Source of the DNA: Tolypothrix sp. NIES-4075
GTDB taxonomy: Bacteria; Cyanobacteriota; Cyanobacteriia; Cyanobacteriales; Nostocaceae
Direction of reading: 5' to 3'
NCBI RefSeq assembly: GCF_002218085.1
Contig: NZ_BDUC01000004.1
Span: forward strand, 341,852-405,851
DNA: 64,000 nt
In this document: positions 45,203 to 55,184 of the stretch, piece by piece
Layout of the letters: every line of letters begins with the position of its first letter
Numbering within the stretch: position 1 is the first letter of the stretch
Made by a program: the position numbers and the translations under genes
The notes under the pieces: generated by a model
What the model was told of the DNA's origin: nothing
Database searches by the model: none
Seen by the model: only the letters and a program-made list of their open reading frames with translations

Positions 45203-45352
45203 ATTGATACGTGTTCCCGTCTAGTTATTAAATCTTTATAAAAGTTAGCATAATCGCTGGAGAAAAGATTGCAAAGCTATTTCTTATAGAAGAGGATCGA
45301 AAGTTTCAATACGGATACTATGAGACTTTCGGACTGTTGAAAGAAAGTAAGA

Positions 45353-46111
45353 ATGTTTCCGGTCTGGTTGCAAGCGGGGTTTTGGGGTTTATTTAGTGGT
45401 TTAGCGCTGATGGTTGGGGCTGCAATTGGCTATTTTTCGCGGGTTACGCAACGGATAATCGCCGCAATTATGGCTTTTGGCGCTGGGGTGTTAATTTCGG
45501 CGCTGTCGTTTGAGTTGATGGATGAAGCTTATAAAGAAGGCGGTTTCGACTCTACGGCACTTGGCTTTGTTGCAGGTGCGATGGTGTATACTGCTGCTAA
45601 CTGGTATTTAGCGACTCAGGGAGGCAAGCATCGCAAGCGATCTGGCAAGCATCAACCATCAGAAGACGAAGATAGTGGTAGTGGTTTGGCGATCGCTGTG
45701 GGCGCACTTTTAGATGGTATCCCCGAATCGATTGTCATCGGCGTTAGTATGATTGCCGGCGGATCTGTCAGCGCTGTCGCAGTCGCAGCAGTTTTTCTCT
45801 CTAATATTCCTGAAGGGGTATCTAGCGCTGCTGGAATGAAAAATGCAGGTAGATCGTTGCGCTACGTTTTCGGTGTTTGGGCTACTATTGCAGTTCTTTG
45901 CGGTGTGGCAGCACTTTTAGGTTATACCGTTTTTAGTCATTTATCGGCGGAAATCATCGCCGCGACAACCGCGATCGCCGCAGGCGCCATTTTAGCGATG
46001 ATTGTTGATACGATGATTCCAGAAGCATTTGAGAAAGCGCATAATTTTGCGGGATTGATTACTGTAGTCGGCTTTTTGGCTGCGTTTGTTCTCAGCAAAC
46101 TGGGGGGATAA
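45353..46111 (+). CDS. ZIP-family metal permease
   Basis: 252 residues with eight helices. A charged His-rich loop (KHRKRSGKHQPSEDEDSG) lies between helices 3 and 4. The metal-binding helices read ALLDGIPESIVIGVSM and VFLSNIPEGVSSAAG, where classical ZIPs have His in HNFPEG-type motifs: the PEG/PES part is kept but the His is absent. Probably transports a divalent cation; specificity cannot be stated. Confidence 0.8.
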   Translation: MFPVWLQAGFWGLFSGLALMVGAAIGYFSRVTQRIIAAIMAFGAGVLISALSFELMDEAYKEGGFDSTALGFVAGAMVYTAANWYLATQGGKHRKRSGKHQPSEDEDSGSGLAIAVGALLDGIPESIVIGVSMIAGGSVSAVAVAAVFLSNIPEGVSSAAGMKNAGRSLRYVFGVWATIAVLCGVAALLGYTVFSHLSAEIIAATTAIAAGAILAMIVDTMIPEAFEKAHNFAGLITVVGFLAAFVLSKLGG

Positions 46112-46421
46112 GTTACAGCAATTTTTAGGTAAATGAACCATGTTATTTTTATCTCACGCCAAGGAGCAGCGGAAAGTCTGATCCGAGGAAACCTCCGCTC
46201 AGAACTTTCCAAGAAAAAGGCGCAAACGAAGAAATAAAGATATAAGCTAAACATTTTTGAGAAATCGCAGATAAAGGCAGATAAACACAGATAATGTCTA
46301 TTTGTGTATTCTGCCTTTTGCTTAGGGGGTGGAGTGCATCTGTGGTTGTTTCTGATTCTCTTGTACTGTGGAAGTAACCCATTCATTTATTGATAAGCGA
46401 TCGCACTTCGGAGAATTATCA
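46112..46421. repeat. spacer with a nested hairpin repeat
   Basis: Hairpin 46171-46210 (GGAAAGT...ACTTTCC outer, CTGA / TCAG, GAGG / CCTC inner) sits between TCTCACGCCAAGG and AGGCGCAAACGAAG, pieces of another known type of repeat, and is followed by GCAGATAAA units. It may end the ZIP transcript. No gene. Confidence 0.6.
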
Positions 46422-47702
46422 ATGGTTTCTACTCAAGATATTCGGCTAATACGCGCTACTACTCGTGGGGATCTAAAGCTTGTGCAAGCGCTACTAACTC
46501 ATGGTACGCTTGCTGATACGTGCGATCGCACTGGAACTACGCCGTTAATGTTTGCTGCTTCTTTAGGCTACACGGAAATTGTGCGATCGCTTCTTGATGC
46601 CGGCGCAAATATCAATTTACCGAGAAAACGCTATAAGTTGACAGCTTTAATGTTGGCAGCTAGCGCTAATCAAGTTGATATTGTCCAGCTTTTAATATCT
46701 AGAGGTGCTGATGTCAATGCCATTAATGAAGATGGCAGTACAGCTTTAATGGCAGCAGCTTTGAAAGGTTATGTCGATGTGGTGAAAGTCTTACTTGCCG
46801 CGAATGCGAATGTGAATTTCGCAGATAAAGATGATGACACTGCTTTGAAAGTGGCAGTTAAGCACGGACATTCCGAAATTGTAAAAATATTACTACAAAC
46901 AGGCGCAGATGTCAATATCCAAGATGAAGATGGCGAAACTTTGTTGATGGTAGCGGCAGACTTGGGACACTTAAAAGTTGTACAAGCATTGCTGGCAGGG
47001 GGGGCTGATGTCAAGTTGAGAAATCAAGATGGGGGAACTGCACTATCAGCAGCTGCGGCAGCGGGACATGATGCGATCGCTTCAATTTTATTAGATGGTG
47101 GGGCTGATGTGAATGCCCAAGACCAAGATGGTGAAACAGCTTTACATCTTGCGGCTGTTGAAGGCTACGCTGATGTGGTAGAAGTCTTACTCAGTCGAGG
47201 TGCGGATGTGGAAATAAAAAACTACCTGGGTGATACACCACTGCTTGTAGCGGCGTTGCAGGGACATAGTAAAATTGTAGAGGCGCTGTTGCGGCGAGGT
47301 GCAGATGTCAATGGAAAATCCGGCGAAACGCCTTTGTTGCTTTGCGTATCGCAAGGACACGCGGAAACAGTGAAAGTCTTGCTAGACTACGGTGCTGATG
47401 TTAATACTCAAGGAGGCGATCGCAAAACTGCTTTGATTAAAGCAGCCGAACGCAATCAAATAAGCATAATGCAGCAACTGCTAGATAAAGGTGCAGATGT
47501 TAATTATATAGATTCAGCCGGGGCAACAGTTTTAATGTGGGCAGCATCGCGGGGTTATAACGAAGCCGTGCAGATGTTAATTAAAGCTGGTGCGGATGTG
47601 AATTTAAAAAATCAAGGTGGTTATACAGCTTTGGCGATCGCCGAGTTTAATGGTTATGAAGATGTGGTGCAAAGTTTGCGGGCAGCTAGCGCACAGGAGT
47701 GA
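46422..47702 (+). CDS. ankyrin-repeat protein
   Basis: 426 residues from ATG 46422 (VSTQDIRLIRATTRGD). About 12 ankyrin repeats of 32-33 residues, each with the TALMLAA.. G..VV..LL..GADVN pattern, fill the whole protein, with no other domain and no signal peptide. Ankyrin solenoids bind other proteins; partner unknown. The repeats are near the consensus and differ enough in DNA to be old. Upstream ORF start at 46368 is less likely. Confidence 0.93.
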   Translation: MVSTQDIRLIRATTRGDLKLVQALLTHGTLADTCDRTGTTPLMFAASLGYTEIVRSLLDAGANINLPRKRYKLTALMLAASANQVDIVQLLISRGADVNAINEDGSTALMAAALKGYVDVVKVLLAANANVNFADKDDDTALKVAVKHGHSEIVKILLQTGADVNIQDEDGETLLMVAADLGHLKVVQALLAGGADVKLRNQDGGTALSAAAAAGHDAIASILLDGGADVNAQDQDGETALHLAAVEGYADVVEVLLSRGADVEIKNYLGDTPLLVAALQGHSKIVEALLRRGADVNGKSGETPLLLCVSQGHAETVKVLLDYGADVNTQGGDRKTALIKAAERNQISIMQQLLDKGADVNYIDSAGATVLMWAASRGYNEAVQMLIKAGADVNLKNQGGYTALAIAEFNGYEDVVQSLRAASAQE

Positions 47703-48215
47703 GGACAAATCACGTATTATAAAACTTTCAACAAAATATAGTCTAGTATAGTCAGATATAGCTGAAAATCTAGTCTTTGACTATGTGATTTGGAACTATA
47801 TTATTGTAGAGACACCAATAGTTGCGAAACGTCTCTACGACGGTTAATATTAAGAGAATTTGGCTAATCATTAAATAACAAAACTCCGTTGCAACTGTAA
47901 AGAGTTGTTGCAACAGAGTAGTAAAATTAGTGAAACACCAAGATATTACAAGCAAAAAGCCTGCTTCATCACGATGCTTGCTTTCGCAAAAATGAAGAAG
48001 GAAATTTACCCCTTACCTTTTACCTTGTTTCCCCCTCGGCGTTCCTACTGTGCTAGATAGCAATATATAGATTATTTTTGGATGGAACAGTATTATAATG
48101 ATCAGTTTTGATGTATCAATACGATACTAAATAAAACGAATCATTTAATAGCGGTTGTTTGCGACGATTTGAGATTATTTTGGGCGATCGCTATTTTTTT
48201 AGCTAATCTGCGATT
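47703..48215. other. spacer with a dispersed palindrome
   Basis: Includes TGTAGAGACACC...GAAACGTCTCTACG at 47,811-47,838 (TAGAGACG family with a mismatched centre) and a heptamer-poor AT-rich remainder. No cobalamin-riboswitch features (no B12 box seen) precede the following CbiG-like gene. Confidence 0.5.
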
Positions 48216-48731
48216 GTGATTAAAAAAATAAATTCTGTGGCTAATGTTACAACAGTACAAGCAATTAAAGTTTTTTGGGTGGGAATTGGTTGTAAGAAGG
48301 GAACTTCACGAGAATTAATTGCAATAGCAATTGAAGAAACTTTTAAAAAAAATCAATTGAATCTGAGTGCGATCGCTGGGATTGCTACTCTTGACATTAA
48401 AGCGGATGAAGTCGGTTTGTTAGAACTTTGTCGTCAACGCAATTTGGCTTTGAAAAGCTTTCCCGCAGACGTTTTAAGTTCTGTTGATGTCCCCAACTCT
48501 TCCCCAGTTGTTGCGCTGAAGAAGGGAACTCCCAGTGTAGCTGAAGCCGCAGCCTTACTAGCAGCTAAGTGTCAAACTCTGCTGATTCCGAAACAAATAT
48601 TTAAATCAACCTCCAATCATGAAAATCTCTCCCGCTCTACTTTACAAGGAGCAGTAACAATAGCCGTTGCCCAAGCCCAAAAAGAATATATTTTAGGGCT
48701 TACGCAAGGTCATGGAAAAACGAACCGTTAA
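48216..48731 (+). CDS. CbiG C-terminal-like (CobE-type) cobalamin biosynthesis protein
   Basis: 171 residues from GTG 48216. WVGIGCKKGTSRELIAIAI, IAGIATLDIKADEVGLLELC and PSVAEAAALLAAK match the C-terminal CbiG/CobE domain, which in the anaerobic B12 pathway opens the delta-lactone of cobalt-precorrin-5A. The N-terminal half of CbiG is absent, as in organisms where the domains are encoded separately. The tail is cut off by repeat sequence. Confidence 0.75.
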   Translation: MIKKINSVANVTTVQAIKVFWVGIGCKKGTSRELIAIAIEETFKKNQLNLSAIAGIATLDIKADEVGLLELCRQRNLALKSFPADVLSSVDVPNSSPVVALKKGTPSVAEAAALLAAKCQTLLIPKQIFKSTSNHENLSRSTLQGAVTIAVAQAQKEYILGLTQGHGKTNR

Positions 48732-48845
48732 GGACACCTTCGCGCAGCGTCTCCCTTAGGAGAAGGACACCAAGATTCATAGGTTAAAGAGAGTTTTTGC
48801 GTAAGTACTATATTTAAAATGCTCAGGATATAGATCCCCCACTCC

Positions 48846-49715
48846 TCACGGCGTCGGAGAAGTTGTCGGACTAGGGGAAGCAGTTGCTTGTTGGTTAATT
48901 TGGTCTTTATATTGAGCAGGGGCTAAAGTGGCAGCTTTGTCAAATAAAGGTTTTGCCTCGTCAATTTTGCCTTGTTCTTTGACAAGCAATGCCTTTGCTA
49001 AAACCGGGCGAAAATCTTTAGCATCGCTTTTAATTGCTCGCTCGTAAACAGAGATGGCTTGAGTATAGCGTTTTTGGGAAGCGTAGACGTTGCCCAAAAG
49101 TACTTGGACAGCGATCGCATCCACACTTCCCGGTTGAATTTTATTTGCTTGGGTTGAGGTAGTGAGGGTATCTTGCAGCAAACCAATCGCCGCTTCCGGG
49201 CGTTTTTGAGATAACAAAAGAGCCACCATGCCTTGTAAAGCTTCGATATCACCTGGTTTCGTTGCCAAAACAGAACGATAAGCTTGAGCTGCTCCTTCTT
49301 TGTCGCCTATTTGCTGTTTTGCTTGCGCTAGTAGCACCGCGTATTTCGTTTGTTCTGGATTTAGCTTGACTAGCTTTTCTAAGGGTTCGATTACCGCTTG
49401 AATGTCAGCTGGTTGAATTTCACCTTTTCCTTTTTGACTCAGCAGCTGTAACCTAGCTTGTAATAACCCTTTAAGCGCGGCTTGATTTTCTGGTTCGCGT
49501 TGCAAAACCAATTCATAACCCCGTACTTCGTCTTCCACTTTTGATTTTGGGTCAGAAGCAGGCGAAGTGGCGACTTTGGCGCTACTGGTGTTTTGAGTTG
49601 GGCGTTGGGTATCATTAAATGCCGTAATTAAGGGAACCAGAGAAACCCCGACAAAAGCAACTACTGCCAGCAACAGCACTACTTTAACCATCCAACGATT
49701 GCCTTGTTGAGACAC
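48846..49715 (-). CDS. membrane-anchored tetratricopeptide-repeat protein
   Basis: 289 residues from GTG 49715. One membrane helix (VVLLLAVVAFVGVSLVPLI), then about five TPR units (for example YAVLLAQAKQQIGDKEGAAQAYRSVL) and a Pro/Thr/Ser tail (ATASPSPTTSPTP). TPR proteins of this form assemble complexes at a membrane; no partner suggested by neighbours. Confidence 0.85.
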   Translation of the reverse strand: MSQQGNRWMVKVVLLLAVVAFVGVSLVPLITAFNDTQRPTQNTSSAKVATSPASDPKSKVEDEVRGYELVLQREPENQAALKGLLQARLQLLSQKGKGEIQPADIQAVIEPLEKLVKLNPEQTKYAVLLAQAKQQIGDKEGAAQAYRSVLATKPGDIEALQGMVALLLSQKRPEAAIGLLQDTLTTSTQANKIQPGSVDAIAVQVLLGNVYASQKRYTQAISVYERAIKSDAKDFRPVLAKALLVKEQGKIDEAKPLFDKAATLAPAQYKDQINQQATASPSPTTSPTP

Positions 49716-50080
49716 AAAACCGTCCTTCTTCTGAATAATGACACTATCAGTAACATTAAAAATTTTAAAAAGTTTGCGGAATACGGGTATTTAACTGTGA
49801 AATTTATAACAATTAGCAATTTACACTGCTAAAGTAGGTGATGACTTTGGGGGAAATCCTCTGAAATTGTAGCTATGTTAAGCTGCCGAAACTAGTGTAA
49901 AGGCGTTAAATTACACATTTAGATACTAAATGGTAAGTTTAGCGTTTAGAGTATCACACAGAGCGCTCTTCTGCGTGGCTAACTTGAAAGAAATATACTT
50001 TTAAGCGCCGCACAAACGCTCTTTTCAGCTGCCTTAGTAAAATCCCACAATGGGATGTGTCTCCGCCGCAAGGAGTTTAT
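49716..50080. promoter_or_regulatory. divergent promoter spacer
   Basis: 365 bp between the TPR gene (minus) and the next plus-strand gene. AT-rich and unique. The right edge carries AAGGAG five bases before the ATG at 50081. No clear operators recognised. Confidence 0.4.
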
Positions 50081-51109
50081 ATGAATTCCGACCTGATGCC
50101 GTCTTCTGAACCGTCCAAATCATCTGCTTCTAATCAAGATCCAACTAGTATAGAAGCAGCAAATCAAGTTGAAACTGAAAAACCAGCTCACGTCTCTAAG
50201 CCTGAGAATTCTTCCGTTGACCCCAGCGAGACTGCCTCAGATGCAAACTTAAGCAATCGGCAGCAACCGATTCCACCTCCGAGCGAACCGATGCAATATC
50301 GAGCGATCGGCTTAGTCCGAGGTCGCTACGTTGCTAGTGATGAACAATTCACTCAAGGAATGCTGCTGACTACAGATGGTGTAGAACTCAATGCCGTCCT
50401 TTTAGGTCGGATAATGAGTTTAGTTAAGAATCATTTAGATTTAGAAAAAGAACATTTGTGGGTAGTATATCCGCGTACAAGGCAAGAAAATGATGCACTC
50501 CACCTACAAATTGTCGGGGTTTGGGAGCCAGAAAACCTGGCGAAAAATTCCTCAGAAGATGAAAATCAAGACTCAAAGTCACAAGAATTAGTTTCTACTA
50601 ATGAACCTTCATCAGAATCTGTAGAGACTACCAGCGCTCCTATACCTTCATCAGAAATTACAGATGGTGGTTTTTCGGTTCGTGGTGAAGTAGTTTACCA
50701 GTCTTTTGACGCTAAAAGCTTAGTGGTCAAGATTAAACAAGCCCCTCGCAAGACAGATGACAAACCCAAGTATTTCAAGTTGAAACTTACGGGTGTACTT
50801 GGTACTAAAGCTGTCGGTAAGTTTTGGGACTTCCAAGCGAAGCGAGAAGCTGATTTATTGATGATAGAAAACGCTACGGCGATCGCTGATTTGCCCAAAA
50901 AACGCAGACCACCAGAAAAAGGCGGTTTCCGTGGTGGTGGTGGCGGTCGTGGTGGCGGTGGCGGTGGCGGCAGAAAACCATATCCGCCCAGACGCAGTAG
51001 CGGCGAAACCCCCCGCCCAATCAAGAAAGGCGAGTCCTCGCCAATGCCAAATCCCGTACCCAAAGCACCGGCTCCTAAGCCGATAATACGACCGAAGCCG
51101 CAGCAGTAG
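50081..51109 (+). CDS. conserved cyanobacterial protein with RGG-rich tail
   Basis: 342 residues from ATG 50081, which has a strong ribosome-binding site (AAGGAGTTTAT). Two similar beta-rich segments: one from MQYRAIGLVRGRYVASDEQF to VVYPRTRQ, another from FSVRGEVVYQSFDAK to VGKFWDFQ; a low-complexity Ser/Glu linker joins them. The tail is Gly/Arg-rich (about 288-310, RGG-type) and Pro-rich. RGG tails bind RNA, so an RNA-related function is possible but is only inference. Not assigned to a named family by me. Confidence 0.65.
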   Translation: MNSDLMPSSEPSKSSASNQDPTSIEAANQVETEKPAHVSKPENSSVDPSETASDANLSNRQQPIPPPSEPMQYRAIGLVRGRYVASDEQFTQGMLLTTDGVELNAVLLGRIMSLVKNHLDLEKEHLWVVYPRTRQENDALHLQIVGVWEPENLAKNSSEDENQDSKSQELVSTNEPSSESVETTSAPIPSSEITDGGFSVRGEVVYQSFDAKSLVVKIKQAPRKTDDKPKYFKLKLTGVLGTKAVGKFWDFQAKREADLLMIENATAIADLPKKRRPPEKGGFRGGGGGRGGGGGGGRKPYPPRRSSGETPRPIKKGESSPMPNPVPKAPAPKPIIRPKPQQ

Positions 51110-51111
51110 TT

Positions 51112-51260
51112 GTTAGTTGTTAGTTGTTAGTTGTTAGTTGATGGTTGATAGTTGATGGTTGATGGTTGATGGTTAATAGTTGTTTACCACGCTCCCACGC
51201 TCCCACCATCCATGCTCCCACTATCCACTAACTACTAACCACTAACTACTAACCAATCCT
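51112..51260. repeat. GTTAGTT / GTTGATG repeats and complement
   Basis: Tandem GTTAGTT units, then GATGGTT units, then GCTCCCA and AACTACT units; the two flanks are inverted repeats of each other. It separates two convergent genes. Confidence 0.85.
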
Positions 51261-51265
51261 ATAAA

Positions 51266-52453
51266 TCAAAACTCTGTCCAGCGATCTTGGGGCAAAAACG
51301 ATCGCTCCATCGGAATTGGGGAAACTGCTTCTGTCAGGGTAAATGTACCAGCCTCAATCCACTGTTTCAATTCTTGTGCCACTTGTCTGGCAAGATACAT
51401 ACTCGCTAGGGGAGCAACACGCACTGTTTTACCTTCAATAGTGACTCGCCCAGATTTAAGTTGGGCGTAACTCACTAACCCAAAGGTGGGACGGACGCGC
51501 CGAGGGATGGAAAAGTCTACTATCGGCGCTACTAAGTCTTTGTCAGTCACGCAAGCACGTTCTACGACTTGTTCGTTTAATACCGGAAGTGGTACGCCTA
51601 CGCCCAACATTAAGGAAGGTCCGTAACTTTTGAAGTAACAACCGCGTACCCAACGCGCATCCATTTGTTTGGCATCACCAATTAAGGCTAAAGTGGCGGC
51701 AGGACCAATGGGTGTGTGATTAGGCAATCGCTTTTGTAAGGGAAAGTGCTGAGTGCCTTCCCATGATACATACCCTACACCACCGCCTAAGAAAATTCGC
51801 GTACCAATACCGATAAGCTGTAGTTCTGGGTCGTTGAGTAGGGGGGAAATCGCACCTGGGTTAGAGTAAACTGCATTCCCCAAACGCGGTTGTAGTGGAC
51901 CGAGATAAGTGAAAAGTGGGCGATCGCCTCCATTCACCCCCACGATAAAATTTTGATAAAGATTGCGCGGATTAAATAAATAAAACTGATTGATCGTTTC
52001 ACGGGTAATTGTGGTTTCAAAGGTGGCGCGGGGGTAACAATCTGTTACTTGTCCTTGCGCTCGTACATGTACGGGTTTGCCAGCGATTAAATCTTCAATT
52101 ACATGTCCACCACCGCGTTCGCGGACTTCTTCGCCGTCCATCGTTTCCACGGCACAGCTTGCACCTATGTATAAATCTACTGCGCCAAAACCGGAATATA
52201 CGGGGACACTATCTAACCAAGCGCGGCGAATTTTAATTGGTGGATCAGTGTGTCCCAAGTTAATAATCGCACCTGATGATTCCATTGGCTCAAATGTGCC
52301 GGTGGTAATGACATCAGTTTCTTTGGCAACTTGAGTCACGCCGACTTCTGCAACTCGTGCTTTGAGTTCTTCAACAGTTAAGACTACTGCACGTTTGCGG
52401 GTAATTTTATCGTTAATTTCGGCAAGCGATCGCATATTTAAATGTAGCTTCAT
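51266..52453 (-). CDS. homocysteine biosynthesis protein (DUF39)
   Basis: 395 residues from ATG 52453 (MKLHLNMRSLAEINDKI). Family signatures: VITTGTFEPMESSGAIINLGHTDPPIK, VYSGFGAVDLYIGASCA and HFPLQKRLPNHTPIGPAATL. DUF39 proteins in methanogens, with a ferredoxin-type partner, convert aspartate semialdehyde to homocysteine with sulfide. The conserved Cys in IGASCAVETMDG fits a persulfide role. Its use in cyanobacteria is less clear. Lies convergent with the RGG-tailed gene. Confidence 0.85.
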   Translation of the reverse strand: MKLHLNMRSLAEINDKITRKRAVVLTVEELKARVAEVGVTQVAKETDVITTGTFEPMESSGAIINLGHTDPPIKIRRAWLDSVPVYSGFGAVDLYIGASCAVETMDGEEVRERGGGHVIEDLIAGKPVHVRAQGQVTDCYPRATFETTITRETINQFYLFNPRNLYQNFIVGVNGGDRPLFTYLGPLQPRLGNAVYSNPGAISPLLNDPELQLIGIGTRIFLGGGVGYVSWEGTQHFPLQKRLPNHTPIGPAATLALIGDAKQMDARWVRGCYFKSYGPSLMLGVGVPLPVLNEQVVERACVTDKDLVAPIVDFSIPRRVRPTFGLVSYAQLKSGRVTIEGKTVRVAPLASMYLARQVAQELKQWIEAGTFTLTEAVSPIPMERSFLPQDRWTEF

Positions 52454-52718
52454 CGTTTCTTTAAACCATAACGGATGCGATCGCCTCTGTAACAAACTTT
52501 TCTCCTGAAGGGGTGAAACTTCAAATTTGCACGTTTACTGCATTGTTGCAAAGTCATCAATTTATTAAAAATTCATCAATTCAGTATATTTATTTAGAAC
52601 TCAAAGTATTAAAAAGTTTTTTACGTAACTTTCCTGTGGTGGATATAGTGTTAGTTAAGTTACTTTGAGTTTGCGGTATTCGCATAGAAAATACTCGCAA
52701 CTAGATCAATTATATAAA

Positions 52719-53216
52719 ATGAAATTTAATCCAAATAAATTATGGTTGGCATTATTAGGAATTTTGCCAACAATTCCGCTACAAATAATATTTTCTCAAA
52801 TGTCTGCAAGAGCAACAGAATTAGGCGATCGGATAGATAGTCAAGAAAAACCAGTATATTTATTAAATAAAGAAAATAATTTTCCCGAATCATTAGCTAA
52901 TTTTGCTAATCAAACACAAGTAAAAGATTTAGAGCAAAATATTAGTAATAAAAACTCATCAATTATCATCAAAAATCAATCAATAGAATTTAGTTTACAC
53001 AAAATACAACTTGACTCCAACTCAAATGAGCAAATTAGTGTTACTAAATTAAAGACAAAACAGGAATTTATCGCATCTGATTCAACAACGCAATTTACCT
53101 TGGTAACAGAACTTGATAAAAAACCCATAGCGCAAAGACTTAAACAAGCTACTCAACCTAAATTCATTACATCTGATTCAATAACACAATTTACCCTAGT
53201 AACAGAACTTGATTGA
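52719..53216 (+). CDS. hypothetical exported protein with C-terminal duplication
   Basis: 165 residues from ATG 52719. A signal-like start (LWLALLGILPTIPLQIIFS), then a low-complexity Asn/Lys/Ser-rich body. The end carries the segment SDS-T/I-TQFTLVTELD twice (about 115-132 and 150-165), the second copy running directly into the stop. AT-rich with codon use unlike neighbours. No family recognised. Confidence 0.5.
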   Translation: MKFNPNKLWLALLGILPTIPLQIIFSQMSARATELGDRIDSQEKPVYLLNKENNFPESLANFANQTQVKDLEQNISNKNSSIIIKNQSIEFSLHKIQLDSNSNEQISVTKLKTKQEFIASDSTTQFTLVTELDKKPIAQRLKQATQPKFITSDSITQFTLVTELD

Positions 53217-53309
53217 ACACGTCGGTAAAGTAAGTTGCAACGCGCTCCAAACAAGATCCCCGACAACTTTTACGAAGTCGGGGATCTGAAGATTGGCAAT
53301 TTTCACAAT

Positions 53310-54884
53310 TTAATTACTATGAAGTGGCAACCTCACTGTAAAGGTTGCACCCTGTCCTTCACCGTCACTAGCTGCGGTAATACTGCCATTGTGCATTTCG
53401 ACTAAACTACGGACGATCGCAAGTCCCAGTCCTAATCCTTTATGCCTTGCTGTATATTGGTTATCAGCTTGACAGAATTGCTCGAATACATTCGGCAAAA
53501 AGTCAGGACTAATACCAATGCCTGTATCACTGATTGTAATCTGCGCGTAGGACTCATCTCGCTGTAACCAAATTGCGATCTGTCCTTGCTTTGGTGTAAA
53601 TTTAATCGCATTCGTCAGTAAATTCCACATAACTTGCTGCAATCGATTAGCATCGCCGAAAACTTCGCCGATTGTAAATTCAAGTGCTGACTCAATGGCA
53701 ATAGTTTTAGCATCAGCTAATGGACGTACTACATCAATTGCGGCATTAATTATTTGTGTCAAATCAACTGGGCACAGTTCAAGACGAAGTTTACCTTCTG
53801 TGATGCGGGAAAAGTCTAAAAGGTCTTGAATTAACTCGTTTTGTAACTTGGCGTTACGCTCAATTGTTGCAAGTGCGCGTGCTGTAGCTAAGTCGTCTAA
53901 CTTGCCACCTTGAATTAACTTTGTCCAACCGAGTATAGCATTAAGAGGCGATCGCAATTCATGGGAAATAATTGCCAAAAACTGATCCTTGGTGCGGTTG
54001 CTTGCTTCTGCTTCGGCACGGCAGGCTTTTTCTTGCGTTAGTAGTTGTTGACGTTCTGCTTCGGCTTCTTTGCGTTCGCGAAGCGCGGCTTGCTGTTCGC
54101 TGATGTCGCGTTGCACAAAAATAAAATTAGTGCATTCCCCTGATTCGTCAAGCATCGGGGTAATATTTATTTCTGACCAAAACTCCGATCCGTCTTTGCG
54201 GTAATTAATTAGTTCTACCTTTACTGGCTGATAATTAGCCATCGCTTGACTAATTTTCTCCAGCACTATTGGATCGGTTTTGTGTTTGTTCAGGATACTC
54301 GGTGTTTTGCCTAAAACCTCCTCAGCACTGTAACCAGTCATGTAAGTGAATGCTGCATTCACATAGACAATCCGCGCTTTAATTTCATCAATCAACTTGA
54401 CTTCAGTAACCATAACTGCATCGGTTACTTGAGATAAAATATAAGCCTGGAATTTTAATTGCTCTTGAGTGAGGTTGAGTTTCCACAGCAGTTCTACTTT
54501 TTCGAGAGCGTGCTGAAGGGTTGAAAGCAAATTTTCTGCTGTGAGCTGTTCTTTGGTGAGATAGTCTGTAGCTCCTTTTTTCATTGCTTGGACAGCGATC
54601 GCTTCATTACCGAAACCTGTCAGCATCACCACGGGAATATCTACCTGATTGATTGTATTTCTCAATTTATCGAGAAACTCAAGACCATCCATATCAGGTA
54701 GAGAGTAATCGACTACAACACAATCTGGCTGCAAAATCTTGCACAATTCTAGCGCTTGTTCGCCGTACTCTGACTCAATCACACTATATATGTAGTTTGA
54801 GCAGGAGCGTAAATAACGGCGGAAAGTTTGCCTGTCTTCGTGACAATCATCAACGATGAGAATGCTCCGTTGCTTTTTTGCCAT
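53310..54884 (-). CDS. hybrid sensor kinase, receiver-PAS-HisKA-HATPase
   Basis: 524 residues from the ATG at 54884 (MAKKQRSILIVDD), which has AAGGGT upstream; an ATG at 54947 would add 21 residues. The receiver (acceptor in VVVDYSLPDMDGLEFL) comes first, then PAS/PAC (IVYVNAAFTYMTGYS), a coiled linker, HisKA (His in FLAIISHELRSPLNAILGW) and HATPase (LLTNAIKFTP, GLGLGLAIVRSLV). Soluble. Input may be another kinase through its receiver. It heads a cluster of signalling genes on the same strand. Confidence 0.9.
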   Translation of the reverse strand: MAKKQRSILIVDDCHEDRQTFRRYLRSCSNYIYSVIESEYGEQALELCKILQPDCVVVDYSLPDMDGLEFLDKLRNTINQVDIPVVMLTGFGNEAIAVQAMKKGATDYLTKEQLTAENLLSTLQHALEKVELLWKLNLTQEQLKFQAYILSQVTDAVMVTEVKLIDEIKARIVYVNAAFTYMTGYSAEEVLGKTPSILNKHKTDPIVLEKISQAMANYQPVKVELINYRKDGSEFWSEINITPMLDESGECTNFIFVQRDISEQQAALRERKEAEAERQQLLTQEKACRAEAEASNRTKDQFLAIISHELRSPLNAILGWTKLIQGGKLDDLATARALATIERNAKLQNELIQDLLDFSRITEGKLRLELCPVDLTQIINAAIDVVRPLADAKTIAIESALEFTIGEVFGDANRLQQVMWNLLTNAIKFTPKQGQIAIWLQRDESYAQITISDTGIGISPDFLPNVFEQFCQADNQYTARHKGLGLGLAIVRSLVEMHNGSITAASDGEGQGATFTVRLPLHSN

Positions 54885-54962
54885 TTTTTCTACCCTTAGC
54901 GGCAATTCATTTGTGCTTGCTTCCTTAATTGGTTTATTTATTTGCATATAATTTTTTTAATC

Positions 54963-54992
54963 CTAGGAGTCAGGCGATCGCCTGACTCCTAG
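54963..54992. repeat. 30-bp perfect palindrome with HIP1-like centre
   Basis: CTAGGAGTCAG-GCGATCGC-CTGACTCCTAG reads identically on both strands over 30 bp, with no loop. It lies in the spacer upstream of the hybrid kinase gene. Confidence 0.95.
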
Positions 54993-55184
54993 TAAGCTTT
55001 TACTGCTTTTAGATCTGATATTCTTAATTTCCCTTTGCACAAGCAAGGTTATCTCTCAAAACTGAGCAAATTATGAACTTATAATAATTTATATCTAAAG
55101 ATAGATAGATAATTCCAGATTAGCGATTATAAATAATTGTATTACCCATTCCCCTAGAGACGTTCCATTGGAACGTCTCTCCCC

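Noticed and set aside
47703..48215. Cobalamin riboswitch before the CbiG-like gene
   Set aside because: I could not find a B12-box-like sequence or the expected helices.
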